From positions 1 through 53,393 of the forward strand of contig CAYPPG010000054.1 of assembly GCA_964412555.1 (NCBI GenBank): DNA of 53,393 nucleotides. Reading direction: 5' to 3'. The notes below the pieces were generated by a model that was not told the DNA's origin, did not search any database, and saw only the letters and a list, made by a program, of their open reading frames with translations. Position numbers and translations under genes: made by a program. Positions 35,109 through 44,749 of the stretch are shown piece after piece. This DNA comes from CAYPPG01 sp964412555. GTDB taxonomy: Bacteria; Hinthialibacterota; Hinthialibacteria; Hinthialibacterales; Hinthialibacteraceae. Position 1 is the first letter of the stretch; every line of letters starts with the position of its first letter.

Positions 35109-36071
35109 ATGGATATTAACATCCGCATGCTGATCGGTGGGATACTGAGTTGGCTGCGATTGAAGAATGTGAATCGCCACCATGTAGATGGCACATATTC
35201 CGCCCGTTATTGTTATACGGTCTGGATGCGGCATATGAAAACTCTCTATGAGAATGGTTTCCCCCATCTTCCCAATGTCATTGCGGAACTCGGGCCGGGT
35301 TATTCAATCGGGACGGGATTGGCGGGGCTTCTCTCCTGTGCGGATCATTATTATGCTCTCGATGTATGCAAATATTCCATACAAAATCGAAATATCGAAA
35401 TCTTCGATGAACTCGTAGAGTTATTTCGGAATCGAGTGGATATTCCCGGTGATGACGAATTTCCACGAGTGAAACCCAAATTGAAATCCTATTCGTTTCC
35501 GGATCACATTTTTTCGAAGGACCATATGGAACTGTTGTTACAAACAGACCGAATCCAGGCAATTCGAAACGCATTGCAACAAGACGAAGAAGAATTTGTT
35601 TACGACGGGAAGCCGATGTCCGTCAAATATTGCGCACCGTGGTTCGACTCGAACGTCATCCGAAAAGAAAGTGTCGATCTGATCTTCTCACAAGCCGTCA
35701 TGGAACATGTCGAGGATGTAGAAAATGTCTATCGTACACTCCGTCAATGGTTGAAACCGGACGGCTACATGTCTCATGAGATCGATTTCAAATGTCACGG
35801 AACTGCGAACACGTGGAACGGTCATTGGTCGATCCCCGACTTTGTTTTCTCCTTGATGAAAGGAAGGCGGACATACTTGATCAATCGTGAACCGCTTTCT
35901 AGGCATAAGGAATATCTCCATCAGTGTGGATTCCAATTGGTTGCAGATTCGAAAGAACAAAATCAAGAGGGAATCTCTCGAGAACAACTTGCCCCTCGTT
36001 TTCAAAACCTAACGGAAGAAGATTTAATTACACAAACAGCTCATATCATTTCTAGAAAAGCAGGTCAATAA
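35109..36071 (+). CDS. Class I SAM-dependent methyltransferase
   Basis: The 320-residue protein has a class I methyltransferase core: VIAELGPGYSIGTGLAGLL (SAM-binding glycine motif) and VDLIFSQAVMEHVEDVENVYRTLRQWLKPDGYMSHEIDF. GAGGATAAATACA before ATG 35109 supports that start over the ATG at 35094, which places GAGGA in the right position. It starts 107 bases after the YkgJ gene and its stop is one base before the next gene, so it is co-transcribed with the GT39-like glycosyltransferase. A role in modifying a surface polymer is inferred from this pairing. Confidence 0.85.
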   Translation: MDINIRMLIGGILSWLRLKNVNRHHVDGTYSARYCYTVWMRHMKTLYENGFPHLPNVIAELGPGYSIGTGLAGLLSCADHYYALDVCKYSIQNRNIEIFDELVELFRNRVDIPGDDEFPRVKPKLKSYSFPDHIFSKDHMELLLQTDRIQAIRNALQQDEEEFVYDGKPMSVKYCAPWFDSNVIRKESVDLIFSQAVMEHVEDVENVYRTLRQWLKPDGYMSHEIDFKCHGTANTWNGHWSIPDFVFSLMKGRRTYLINREPLSRHKEYLHQCGFQLVADSKEQNQEGISREQLAPRFQNLTEEDLITQTAHIISRKAGQ

Positions 36072-36072
36072 A

Positions 36073-37572
36073 GTGAAACTTCTTTTTTCTCGAATGTATT
36101 TAGTAGTTCTAATATTCGGTTGGATGGGATTGTTCTTTTTAGGTTCCACCCGCGAATATGCTCTACAAGCATTTTCGTTTGGTGACTTCAGTTTCGCATT
36201 CTATGACGATTTTCCTCCTCTACCGGGAAAATCTACCTTTCTTTTTCAAATCCTGAGTTTGGTTATTTTAGTCGGTCTATATCCGGTTGTTTCCAGCACA
36301 AAATGGTTTCAACGTCATCTCAAAATCATTACTACACTCTATTTCCTTGGCGGTGTTTGCATTTTGATCGAGTGGGCCACTGTCTTGGGTGTCTTTTTGG
36401 TAATCTTTTTCGCGAGTTATCCCTGGGATCAAGAGGAAGAAAAGTCGAAAACGGTCCGATATCTGGTGTTTGCACTTTTTATCGTATCACTACTACTCCG
36501 AATTGAAAAATTAAGAAATGTTGCTTTCATCCCGCTCCAGGTCGATTCTCAAGGATTTTTAACTTTAGCGCAATCACAAACGTGGTTGTATGACACCCAC
36601 CATCGAGAACCCTTCTTGTGCTGGATATTTTGGTTATTGATTCAAGTATTTCCCCTTCCGGAGAATTTGCATATCCACGGATACTTACCAGCACGAGTTT
36701 TCACGGTTATACTTTCTGCCTTTACAATCGTCGCTGCATTCGAATTTGGGAAACAATTCTTTTCTCAGCGAATCGCTTTTATAACCGCTGTACTGATGGC
36801 ACTCAATAAAGGTCTCATCTATCGATCGTTACAAGGGCTAAGACTTGAATTGTTTATTCTCATGCTTTTTGTTGTAATATGGTTGGCTCTTTGGAAACGA
36901 AATGAAAATCGGTCATGGTTGAGTGCTTGTTTATTGGGGATCGCAGCCGGATTGTTTCTTTTAATTCGAACATCTGGAATTCCAATCATACTCTTCTTGT
37001 TTTTATGGGCTTGGTGGAGTGGTGTGCGCTCTCTTCGAGAGTGTAATATTGCCTTTATCCTAATATTAACCATTACTTGTCCATACTATTTTTACTGTTG
37101 GCAAAAATTCGGAGATCCCCTCTTTAGCGGTACCGGTCATATCCGGTTTTATTATCAGGCAGTTTTTGGGGAAGGTAGTTTGCAAGGCCATTCCATTTCA
37201 GCCAGTGAGATCATGTTCAGTGTATATACATGGTATCAATCCCTTGCATTTTCAATAGAAGGATTGCTCGATACCCTAATCGGACGATACGCATTGCGTT
37301 TGTTCTACGTCCCCGCTTCTCCACTTTTGATCGGGAGCACAATTGTTGGATATTGGCTATGGATACGGGAACACCAAAAACGAGGATTTTTCATTCTCAC
37401 GTTATTGCTAATCGGACCGATGGCCTTTTTCATTGGGATGTTGAATCATTCCGCTGAAGTGTTCGACTGGAGGTTGGTCGCTCACCTGATTCCCTTCATG
37501 GGCTATGCAGGTGCGGAAGGGTTTTTATCCCTCGTTTCTAATGCCTTTTTTTCTAGAGAAACAGGAAGTTGA
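36073..37572 (+). CDS. GT39-like (ArnT/PMT family) membrane glycosyltransferase
   Basis: The 499-residue polytopic membrane protein has about a dozen hydrophobic segments. The loop after the third or fourth helix holds QVDSQGFLTLAQSQTWLYDTHHREPF, the acidic periplasmic segment typical of GT39/GT83 enzymes that take sugars from polyprenyl-phosphate donors. PMT-like motifs follow (LLIRTSGIP near the middle, RYALRLFYVPASPL). It starts with GTG two bases after the upstream stop. Likely transfers a sugar to a lipid or protein on the outer face of the inner membrane. Acceptor unknown. Confidence 0.8.
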   Translation: MKLLFSRMYLVVLIFGWMGLFFLGSTREYALQAFSFGDFSFAFYDDFPPLPGKSTFLFQILSLVILVGLYPVVSSTKWFQRHLKIITTLYFLGGVCILIEWATVLGVFLVIFFASYPWDQEEEKSKTVRYLVFALFIVSLLLRIEKLRNVAFIPLQVDSQGFLTLAQSQTWLYDTHHREPFLCWIFWLLIQVFPLPENLHIHGYLPARVFTVILSAFTIVAAFEFGKQFFSQRIAFITAVLMALNKGLIYRSLQGLRLELFILMLFVVIWLALWKRNENRSWLSACLLGIAAGLFLLIRTSGIPIILFLFLWAWWSGVRSLRECNIAFILILTITCPYYFYCWQKFGDPLFSGTGHIRFYYQAVFGEGSLQGHSISASEIMFSVYTWYQSLAFSIEGLLDTLIGRYALRLFYVPASPLLIGSTIVGYWLWIREHQKRGFFILTLLLIGPMAFFIGMLNHSAEVFDWRLVAHLIPFMGYAGAEGFLSLVSNAFFSRETGS

Positions 37573-37575
37573 TCA

Positions 37576-37591
37576 TTCACACCTATGTGAA
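37576..37591. terminator. Short hairpin after the glycosyltransferase gene
   Basis: TTCACA (37576-37581) and TGTGAA (37586-37591) form a 6-bp stem with a 4-base loop, just after the GT39-like gene and before the convergent M16 gene. Short; weak evidence. Confidence 0.3.
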
Positions 37592-37675
37592 GAGAATGAA
37601 AATCAACGACATGATCTATGCAGGCAACATGTACGCATTCCGTCAATAGTCCTTGGTAAAATTTCATGACAGAGT

Positions 37676-39814
37676 TTATTGGTTATCAACCTGGAAAATC
37701 GATTCATCAACCTCAGGATTCAGTTCGACGGATTTCATTTCATATTCCATCGCTTTTTTGCCATCCTGAAAAATGAGAGTATGAAAAGGCAGTTTGATCC
37801 CATTTATTTCCCGATAATCCGACAACAATTCTTCGGTATCCACTGGAGCGCCTTGCATGCCTACACTTTTATACGACATTTTAAGGGGCAAAAAAGTCTC
37901 AGCATCCAAAAACAGTTTCAAACTTTTGGCGTTTGCCGGATCAATCAATAATACCTTGCATTCATGCTCCTCCACGGTTTCCGGATCAAGAGCCTGGATG
38001 TCCAATCCTTCCTGATCCATCTGAGCATACAAGTATTGAATATTTCGCCACAAATCACTTTGAATTTCCTCTTTTAAGACATCAGGAGCCGGATTTGCTC
38101 CATTCGGTGTTACAAGCCATGCTTTCCCCTCATTGTAAATTTGTGTCATCGTTCCCATAGGCAATGTAATTGACTGACTCACTTTATTCGGCATCATCAT
38201 AATCCGTTCCGTGGAAGCAGCCAGTTCACCTTGGGGTGTAACAATTGTCAATTCCGCTTCGATTTTGATCGACTGTATCTTTTCAAAATACTGTCTCCCC
38301 CCAGCAGCCTCAATAGCCTTTGCCAAGAGTTGTTTTCCCTCACTGCGTGTTTTCTCCGTTGCTTCCGGTTTTTCCTCTTCGGGAACGGGAATCGTGATAT
38401 CGATCGTATTCACCTCTCCCAATGATGTAAGAGGAGGTACCATCTCTTCCGGGTTCCCTAACACCAAGATTCGTAACTTATTCGGACGCAAATGCTTTTG
38501 TGCTACTCGCAATACATCTTCTTTCGTCACTATCTCGATGTTTTCCTTTGTTCGTTGCAGAAAATCTTTGGGGAAACCATAATACTCATAAGTCAAAAGG
38601 CGATTGACAATCTCACCTTTCGTGTCGAAATTGAAGACAAACGAATTCAAATACTGTTCCTTTGCAAGATTCAATTCGTCATCCGTAACTAAGTCTTCTG
38701 TAATTTTTTCGATTTCCAGTGTAATGGCTTCGATTGCTTCCACTGCGGATTCCGCTTTGGTCTGACAACCGGCCGAAAAAACTCCCGGCACATTCCAGTC
38801 AAAACTATACACTCCCCATGTCGAATAGGCCAATCCTTTTTCCGTTCGAACATTTTTAACAATCCGGCTGCTAAACCCACCTGCACCGAGTATCTGATTC
38901 ATCACAATCAAAGCAAAGTAATCGGGATCGCTTCGTTTCCCGCCGATATGCCCAAGTTCGATATACGCTTGGTTGATATCTTTCTTTTCAATGAGATTGA
39001 CTGAACTGTCGAATTCATACTTGATCTCCGGAAGCGGCGGCCGTTCAAAATCGCTTTTTCCCCAGCCGGAAAATGCGGCTTGAATCTTTTCCACCATGGT
39101 TTCGGTTTCGAAGTCCCCCCATATTCCGATGATCACATTGTTGGGGTGAAAAAATTTTTGATGAAAGGCTACGAGATCCTCCCGCGAAATCGCATCGATC
39201 GTTTCATATTCCGTATGGCGCGAATAGGGACTGCTCTCTCCATAAATCAGTTTTTGGAATTCTCGATTGATAATTTCACCGGGATCGTCATTGCGCCGGG
39301 CAATCATACTGCGTTCTTCCACTTTGGCCAGATCGATTTTTTCTTGAGGAAAGGCGGGATGCATCATCACATCCGCCAAAATGGATAAGGTTTGATCGAG
39401 ATGCTCTTTCAAAGTCGACATGGAAGCAGAACCGGCTTTCTTGCCAATCCCCGTTTCCACCGATGACGCAATCGATTCCAGAATCTCATCCATTTTTTCA
39501 CCGGACATATTCGTCGAGCCGCCTGTCCGCATGACGGTACCGGTGATTCCCGCCAAGCCGACTTTATCCGGTGGTTCATAAACCGAACCGGTGCCGATTA
39601 CGGCGGAAAGTTGTATAAGCGGAAGTTCATGGTCTTCCGTCAAAAACAAGATCATTCCATTCTCCAAGACCACCCTTTCGACATGAGGCATCTGAATATC
39701 CCGTAAAGGCGGATAGGTCAGTTCTTTATGAGATGTTTGTGCATTCCCTAGAGGTAACTCAAGGGAACAGAAACTCCAAATGAATACCATGAGTGTAATA
39801 TGTTTTATCTTCAT
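37676..39814 (-). CDS. Inactive M16 peptidase-like protein with C-terminal LolA-like domain
   Basis: The 712-residue exported protein (signal peptide 1 to about 26) has two M16 halves but no HXXEH; the corresponding site reads LAGITGTVMRTGG. It is therefore the non-catalytic partner of an M16B pair. Residues about 495-700 add a beta-rich domain (IMMMPNKVSQSITLPMG, AWLVTPNG, KSLKLFLDAETFLPLKMSYK) reminiscent of LolA/outer-membrane lipoprotein-sorting folds. It is next to the active M16 subunit and probably works with it in the periplasm. SD GGAG precedes the ATG. The LolA resemblance is by eye. Confidence 0.85.
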   Translation of the reverse strand: MKIKHITLMVFIWSFCSLELPLGNAQTSHKELTYPPLRDIQMPHVERVVLENGMILFLTEDHELPLIQLSAVIGTGSVYEPPDKVGLAGITGTVMRTGGSTNMSGEKMDEILESIASSVETGIGKKAGSASMSTLKEHLDQTLSILADVMMHPAFPQEKIDLAKVEERSMIARRNDDPGEIINREFQKLIYGESSPYSRHTEYETIDAISREDLVAFHQKFFHPNNVIIGIWGDFETETMVEKIQAAFSGWGKSDFERPPLPEIKYEFDSSVNLIEKKDINQAYIELGHIGGKRSDPDYFALIVMNQILGAGGFSSRIVKNVRTEKGLAYSTWGVYSFDWNVPGVFSAGCQTKAESAVEAIEAITLEIEKITEDLVTDDELNLAKEQYLNSFVFNFDTKGEIVNRLLTYEYYGFPKDFLQRTKENIEIVTKEDVLRVAQKHLRPNKLRILVLGNPEEMVPPLTSLGEVNTIDITIPVPEEEKPEATEKTRSEGKQLLAKAIEAAGGRQYFEKIQSIKIEAELTIVTPQGELAASTERIMMMPNKVSQSITLPMGTMTQIYNEGKAWLVTPNGANPAPDVLKEEIQSDLWRNIQYLYAQMDQEGLDIQALDPETVEEHECKVLLIDPANAKSLKLFLDAETFLPLKMSYKSVGMQGAPVDTEELLSDYREINGIKLPFHTLIFQDGKKAMEYEMKSVELNPEVDESIFQVDNQ

Positions 39815-39861
39815 TGTTCTACTCCATATTTATATTCAATAAATGCACACGTTGTAAGATG

Positions 39862-39877
39862 CGGGCAGGGATGCCCG
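39862..39877. repeat. GC-rich palindrome of a widespread intergenic type
   Basis: CGGGCA (39862-39867) and TGCCCG (39872-39877), with a GGGA centre, lie in the 91-base gap between the two M16 genes. The wider string GCGGGCAGGGATGCCCG is of a type often seen as an intergenic repeat in environmental genomes. One copy here. Confidence 0.4.
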
Positions 39878-39905
39878 TGCTCCCAGTATTTAGCTAAAAA
39901 CCATA

Positions 39906-41420
39906 TTATTCGGATTCCTTTGGGACAACCGTACCAACCGTTTTGTTCGTATCGATAAAATACTCGTTCGCTACGCGTTTGATATCTTCTGCTGTTACGG
40001 CATCGATCTGATCCAAATGGTGAAATAAATTTCTCCAATCTCCTGTCACGACTTCGTAAAACGGCAGCAACTGGGCGAGTCCCATATTCGAATTGAGTTG
40101 GCGAATGACACTGGCGCGCGCTCGAGTTTTCGCTTTATTCAATTCCTCTTCCGTAACCAATTCCGATTTCAATTGTTCAATTTCCGTGTACATCGCTTTT
40201 TCATTCTCTTCGTTTGAATGTCCCTTTGCCGGAACTGCAAGGAATAAAAAAAGGTTGGGATATTTTGACATGACCGTTGGGGGAATGGAAAGCGCTTCGG
40301 CGGCAATAGCGATTTTTTGATCCCGTACAAGGTTTTTATACAACCTCGAGGTCCGTCCCACACCGAGAATATCCGATATCACATCGAACACAGCATTGTC
40401 GGGATCATTGATACTCGGCCGATGATAGCCGATCAAAACTATCGGCTGGGACTGAGCCACAATTGTACACCTTCGTTCACCTTCTTGTTCCGGCTCGACT
40501 GTTTCCACGGGGGTGGGTTTCTCCCCTTTCGGCAAACGCCCAAAATAGGTTTTCGCCAGTTCCTTGGCTTTGTCCGGAAAGACATCCCCCACGATTGCGA
40601 TCGTTACATTACTTGCCCGGTAATATTTATCGAACCACTCCCGAGCCTCCTGCCGCGTCATTGTCTGAATATCACTCATGAAGCCCACAACCGGATGGCC
40701 GTATGGATGCGCTTTGAAGGCGGTGGCGAAAAAATCTTCCACCAGCCGGTTGATTGGATTGTTTTCCCGTAAACGCCGTTCCTCCGCCACCACATTCCGT
40801 TCTTTATAAAATTCCCGTAAAATCGGATTCAAAAAACGATCCGACTCGAGGGACATCCATAATTCGATTTTGTTGGAGGGTAGACTGAAATAGTACCGCG
40901 TTCGATCCCAAGCCGTATCGGCGTTCAAACCGACGCCGCCGGCACGATCGATGATCTCACTGAATTCATTGCTGGCTACATAGGCTCCCGCTTGTTTCTG
41001 TAATTCCTTCAAGCGGTTTTGCATTTCTTCCAAACGGCTTTGGTCGGCTTTTTCTCCTTTTCGTTTTTCTTCTTTGATTTGCAAAAACAACTCATCCATC
41101 TCTTCAAACACTTTCAACTCGGCGGCATAATCTGTCGTGCCAATCGTGGTGGTTCCTTTGAACGCCATATGCTCGAATAAATGGGCGATTCCTGTAATGC
41201 CAACCTTCTCGTCAACCGAGCCAACATCCGCATAGGTGACAAACGAAACAACTGGGGCTTCATGGCGCTCGACAACGAGAAATTCCAAACCGTTCTCCAA
41301 CGAAAATTCGGTAACCTTTTTTTCGAATGCAGATAGATCTTGAGAAAAAGAAGAAACATGTCCAATTCCGACTATACATAGAAATAATAATGCGAGATAC
41401 ACACAGAATCTCTGTTTCAT
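39906..41420 (-). CDS. Active M16 zinc metallopeptidase
   Basis: The 504-residue exported protein (signal peptide 1 to about 27) contains H80-L-F-E83-H84 in IAHLFEHMAFKG and the third ligand region RNVVAEERR. Between them lies a charged coiled-coil insertion (KEEKRKGEKADQSRLEEM...), which is common in this M16B subgroup. The second half keeps the M16 C-terminal fold (RPSINDPDNAVFDVISDILG). It probably degrades peptides or processes precursors in the periplasm together with the inactive subunit encoded downstream. ATG 41420, preceded by GGAAGGAGATA, is chosen over the frame start at 41489. Confidence 0.92.
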   Translation of the reverse strand: MKQRFCVYLALLFLCIVGIGHVSSFSQDLSAFEKKVTEFSLENGLEFLVVERHEAPVVSFVTYADVGSVDEKVGITGIAHLFEHMAFKGTTTIGTTDYAAELKVFEEMDELFLQIKEEKRKGEKADQSRLEEMQNRLKELQKQAGAYVASNEFSEIIDRAGGVGLNADTAWDRTRYYFSLPSNKIELWMSLESDRFLNPILREFYKERNVVAEERRLRENNPINRLVEDFFATAFKAHPYGHPVVGFMSDIQTMTRQEAREWFDKYYRASNVTIAIVGDVFPDKAKELAKTYFGRLPKGEKPTPVETVEPEQEGERRCTIVAQSQPIVLIGYHRPSINDPDNAVFDVISDILGVGRTSRLYKNLVRDQKIAIAAEALSIPPTVMSKYPNLFLFLAVPAKGHSNEENEKAMYTEIEQLKSELVTEEELNKAKTRARASVIRQLNSNMGLAQLLPFYEVVTGDWRNLFHHLDQIDAVTAEDIKRVANEYFIDTNKTVGTVVPKESE

Positions 41421-41563
41421 TGAAAATATCTCCTTCCAAACTCTTTTGAATACAAATAGATTTCTTGTTAATTGATGTTCGATTTTCAATCCATATTCTA
41501 CGGTCTTGAAGAATGCCTGAATGAAATGATGTCAAAGGGAGTCTCAGTCAATCGTCCACCCAC

Positions 41564-42130
41564 TTATCGGAATTTCCAAGTTTTCACGACGATTTTCTTC
41601 AATCGGCTATCTGACTGCCGAACCACCACATTCACCCCCCGTTCAAACACTTGCATGGCTTGGTTTGTAAAAACAACGTATTGATCGACCGGAATGACAA
41701 ATTCGAAAGGATGGCTGGTTTCATACACATACACACAGCGGCCGGCCGTATCCTGTGTCATATCGCTTTCCGGTAGATTCAAGCGTACTGTGATGCGCAA
41801 TTCCTTTTTCCCACCTTGTTTGACAGCTTCCGGATACTGGATTTGAAGCTGGGGTAAACCGCTATCCGGTACTTCCAACACTTCAAATTCAAGTTCCTGC
41901 TTTTGCCCTTTATCAAAAACAGATTCGACTTGAAACCATTCACGGGAAGCCGAATGAATAAATCCTCCTTTTGGAAATAAAAACATACGGTTCCCTGCTT
42001 GCGTATCTTCAATCTCATACGTCAATCGGACAGTACGTGTGGGAAAATCAACGACTTCCATTTTCACATCCGCCCAAGCACCAACCGATAAACTAACAAA
42101 TAAGAAAAATCCTAAAAACATTCGTTTCAT
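41564..42130 (-). CDS. Exported beta-rich hypothetical protein
   Basis: The 188-residue protein has a Sec signal peptide (1 to about 20, ending GAWA), then alternating strands (MEVVDFPTRTVRLTYEIED, LRITVRLNLPES, GRCVYVYETSHPFEFVIPVDQYVVFTN). I do not recognise the family. It is on the same strand as the M16 pair, 143 bases upstream of the active subunit, and might belong to the same transcription unit. AGGAGA precedes the ATG by 6 bases. The 205 bases beyond it (42131-42335) contain no gene. Confidence 0.72.
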   Translation of the reverse strand: MKRMFLGFFLFVSLSVGAWADVKMEVVDFPTRTVRLTYEIEDTQAGNRMFLFPKGGFIHSASREWFQVESVFDKGQKQELEFEVLEVPDSGLPQLQIQYPEAVKQGGKKELRITVRLNLPESDMTQDTAGRCVYVYETSHPFEFVIPVDQYVVFTNQAMQVFERGVNVVVRQSDSRLKKIVVKTWKFR

Positions 42131-42335
42131 GCCGTTTCTCCTTCGGTTTGACTCCCAAATTGAATCTATAAAATGATCATTCTACTCGTTCGAAAGACAG
42201 TTTACGAATTTTATCATTGAAAATAATAGCAGTCTTTTCGATTTCAGGGAATGGCGTGAATTTTATTCTACGAGGGAAATAAAAAGAAAGGGAGGACAAT
42301 TTGTCTATCATTCATGGTATGAACATTCAACTTTT

Positions 42336-43295
42336 TCATTCCATTCGAGGAATCTCCTGATTTGCAAATTTCTTCCACTCTTTCTCAATCGATTCTTTCG
42401 CTTTCAGGTCTCGATGAATATATAATCCGTACCGCAAAACCAGCGGTTGATTGACCGGAATGCTTATAGCCTTATCATACGTCAGGGATGCGCCCATCCA
42501 GCCATCATTTCGGACGTGGAAAAACGTTGGATGATTCGGATTCTGAGGATGATCGAAGAGTGTAATTCCTTCGATAGATTCATTTGTAATCCGTCCGGAA
42601 TAATCAACCCATTTTGCCTGTTTCCACAATATTTCTTTCTCGTTCACTCCCCCTTCCGAATTGCGAATCATTCCCCCGCCGTCATGGACACCAATGGTCT
42701 TTGCCATCCGGACACCGATCATACCAAAAGGAGTCTTTCCAAGCACGATCTCTGCGTTCGGAGCACTCAACTTGAGATCGATAACCAACAACCATTCATC
42801 CTCTTCCAAGTCATAGGCGGCAAGGCGACGTATCTCTTTCATCAAAACCTCGCCGGTATCATCATTCACCCATTCATTTTCGGCCACGATACAGGCCTCT
42901 TCTCCTTCATCCACATAGCGGACAATTCGTTGATGACAGATCTTGCCCTTTCCCCGATCTCCCCAAAACACCACACCGTTCACATCGTTATGGGAGATCC
43001 AGACTGAATTATGATGGCTATGACTTTCCGGATCGCGTGGATGCGCCATACGCGTCAAAGATCGTCCGGTTGGACCATTCACAGGAAAAAGAAAAGGACG
43101 ATTCAGCAAAGAACCGAAATGATAGCGAGTCATTTCAACTCCGTTCCTTTGAATCGAAGCCTGCTCATACGGCATCGGAATGACTTGCATGTTCGGAACC
43201 GGTTTGGCGTTCGGGAGTGCATCTTCACTACTACAATTCAGACTGACTAGAGTGAATACAAAAAGAAACGGAAAACAATGAGAAAAACGATTCAT
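42336..43295 (-). CDS. DUF6807 (PmoA-like) lipoprotein
   Basis: The 319-residue protein has a lipoprotein signal (lipobox VSLNC, acylated Cys about residue 21) and the DUF6807 body: PFLFPVNGPTGRSLTRMAHPRDPESHSHHNSVWISHNDVNG near the N-terminus, FGMIGVRMAKT in the middle, and VDYSGRITNESIEGITLFDHPQNPNHPT. The family is misnamed after PmoA and has no oxygenase function. It often accompanies Gfo/Idh/MocA oxidoreductases, as here, 19 bases downstream of one. It was probably co-expressed with that enzyme in carbohydrate metabolism. AAAGGAGG precedes the ATG. Confidence 0.88.
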   Translation of the reverse strand: MNRFSHCFPFLFVFTLVSLNCSSEDALPNAKPVPNMQVIPMPYEQASIQRNGVEMTRYHFGSLLNRPFLFPVNGPTGRSLTRMAHPRDPESHSHHNSVWISHNDVNGVVFWGDRGKGKICHQRIVRYVDEGEEACIVAENEWVNDDTGEVLMKEIRRLAAYDLEEDEWLLVIDLKLSAPNAEIVLGKTPFGMIGVRMAKTIGVHDGGGMIRNSEGGVNEKEILWKQAKWVDYSGRITNESIEGITLFDHPQNPNHPTFFHVRNDGWMGASLTYDKAISIPVNQPLVLRYGLYIHRDLKAKESIEKEWKKFANQEIPRME

Positions 43296-43314
43296 GGCTT
43301 CCTCCTTTGCGATT

Positions 43315-44601
43315 TTATATGTTTTCAGGAACCACGAACGGTTTTCGATATTCGCGGGTCAGCATATCATTGGCTTCGTCATCGCCGATATATTTCTCGG
43401 TTTTCGGATCAAAATGCAATTCGCGTCCCAAGCGAAAGGCTATATTTCCAAGGTGGCACATGACACACGAAAGATAGATTTCTTCGATCTCGCCTTGTTG
43501 AATACTGCGGTCATCGGCGCGGATGGCATCAAAGAAATTTTGGAAATGATCGATGTTCTCGAATCGTCCTTGATCCGGTTCCGGTTTTTTGCTTCGTCCC
43601 ATATAGATTTCATATTTAGCATCATTGATTGCCATATATCCCTTCGAACCGTAAAACATGGCTCCCCACCGTATATTGTGAGCTTCACCGTTCGTATATA
43701 ATCCCCGGGTCTCACAGGTCACGACGGTACCGTCGTCATAAGTAAAGGTACAGGCCTGCGTATTGGGAGTCTGTCCTTGATCCTCGTATCCGAAACGTCC
43801 TCCTTGCGAATAAATCTTGGAAGGCAATCCTTTATTCAATCCCCAACGAACCACATCGAGACAATGGCTGCCGTTGTTCCCTAATTCGCCATTGCCGAAA
43901 TCCCAAAACCAATGCCAATTGTAATGGACTAAATTATCATGATACGATTGCATCGGTGCCGGTCCAAGCCATACATTCCAGTCCAACCACGCGGGCGGCT
44001 GCTTGACAGGTTTGAATCCGATTGAGTCCCGCACGCCAAAGATCAATCCTCTTGCCATATAAATATCACCGATCACCCCTTCATGCAGCAGTTGGAACGC
44101 TTTCCGATACAACCCATACGAACGCCTCTGTGTCCCTCCCTGCATAATACGATTATATTTCCTGGACGCTTCCACCAATTTACGCCCTTCAAAGATATTA
44201 TGAGAAACCGGTTTTTCCACATAAACATGTTTGCCAGCCTGACAGGCCCAGATTCCCGCTAAGGCATGCCAATGATTACAGCAAGTGATCACGACGGCAT
44301 CGACGCCAGGTTCATCCATCGCCTTGCGCAAATCCTGCGCCGGTTTCGCTTTTTTGCCCGATGCCTTTTCCAGTTCGTTCTGCGCCTCGTTCAATCGCCG
44401 TTCATCCGGTTCACAAATCATCGCGACATCGACACCGTCCAAGTTGGACGCTTCCATCATTAATTGGCGGCCGCGTCCACCCAAGCCGATATTTGCAACA
44501 CGAATCCGGTCGTTCGCCCCGCTCCAACTCTTTGCGTTTCCAATCAGCAAACTCGCAGCCGTGACAGCGGATGAGTGTTTTATGAAATCTCTACGAATCA
44601 T
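43315..44601 (-). CDS. Tat-exported Gfo/Idh/MocA family oxidoreductase
   Basis: The 428-residue protein opens MIRRDFIKHSSAVTAASLLIG, a Tat signal (RRDFIK) in the form seen on Planctomycetes-like secreted oxidoreductases. The NAD(P)-binding Rossmann fold follows (RVANIGLGGRGRQLM, then VDVAMICEPDERR), and EKPVSHNIFEGRKLVEA matches the EKP motif that carries the catalytic Lys. Substrate is probably a sugar or sugar acid; the exact one is unknown. ATG 44601 follows AAAGGAG; a TTG two codons upstream is less likely. First gene of a two-gene operon with the DUF6807 gene. Confidence 0.92.
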   Translation of the reverse strand: MIRRDFIKHSSAVTAASLLIGNAKSWSGANDRIRVANIGLGGRGRQLMMEASNLDGVDVAMICEPDERRLNEAQNELEKASGKKAKPAQDLRKAMDEPGVDAVVITCCNHWHALAGIWACQAGKHVYVEKPVSHNIFEGRKLVEASRKYNRIMQGGTQRRSYGLYRKAFQLLHEGVIGDIYMARGLIFGVRDSIGFKPVKQPPAWLDWNVWLGPAPMQSYHDNLVHYNWHWFWDFGNGELGNNGSHCLDVVRWGLNKGLPSKIYSQGGRFGYEDQGQTPNTQACTFTYDDGTVVTCETRGLYTNGEAHNIRWGAMFYGSKGYMAINDAKYEIYMGRSKKPEPDQGRFENIDHFQNFFDAIRADDRSIQQGEIEEIYLSCVMCHLGNIAFRLGRELHFDPKTEKYIGDDEANDMLTREYRKPFVVPENI

Positions 44602-44749
44602 GTTCAATCTCCTTTGATTTGATCATTCCTATAAAGGATTCCTTTTCATGAATTCCTGAATCTATATTCCTCCTATTCATACAAATGGTAAACAGTTAAG
44701 ATACATCATATACAGCAATAAGATAAAACATACCATATCATAAATACCA

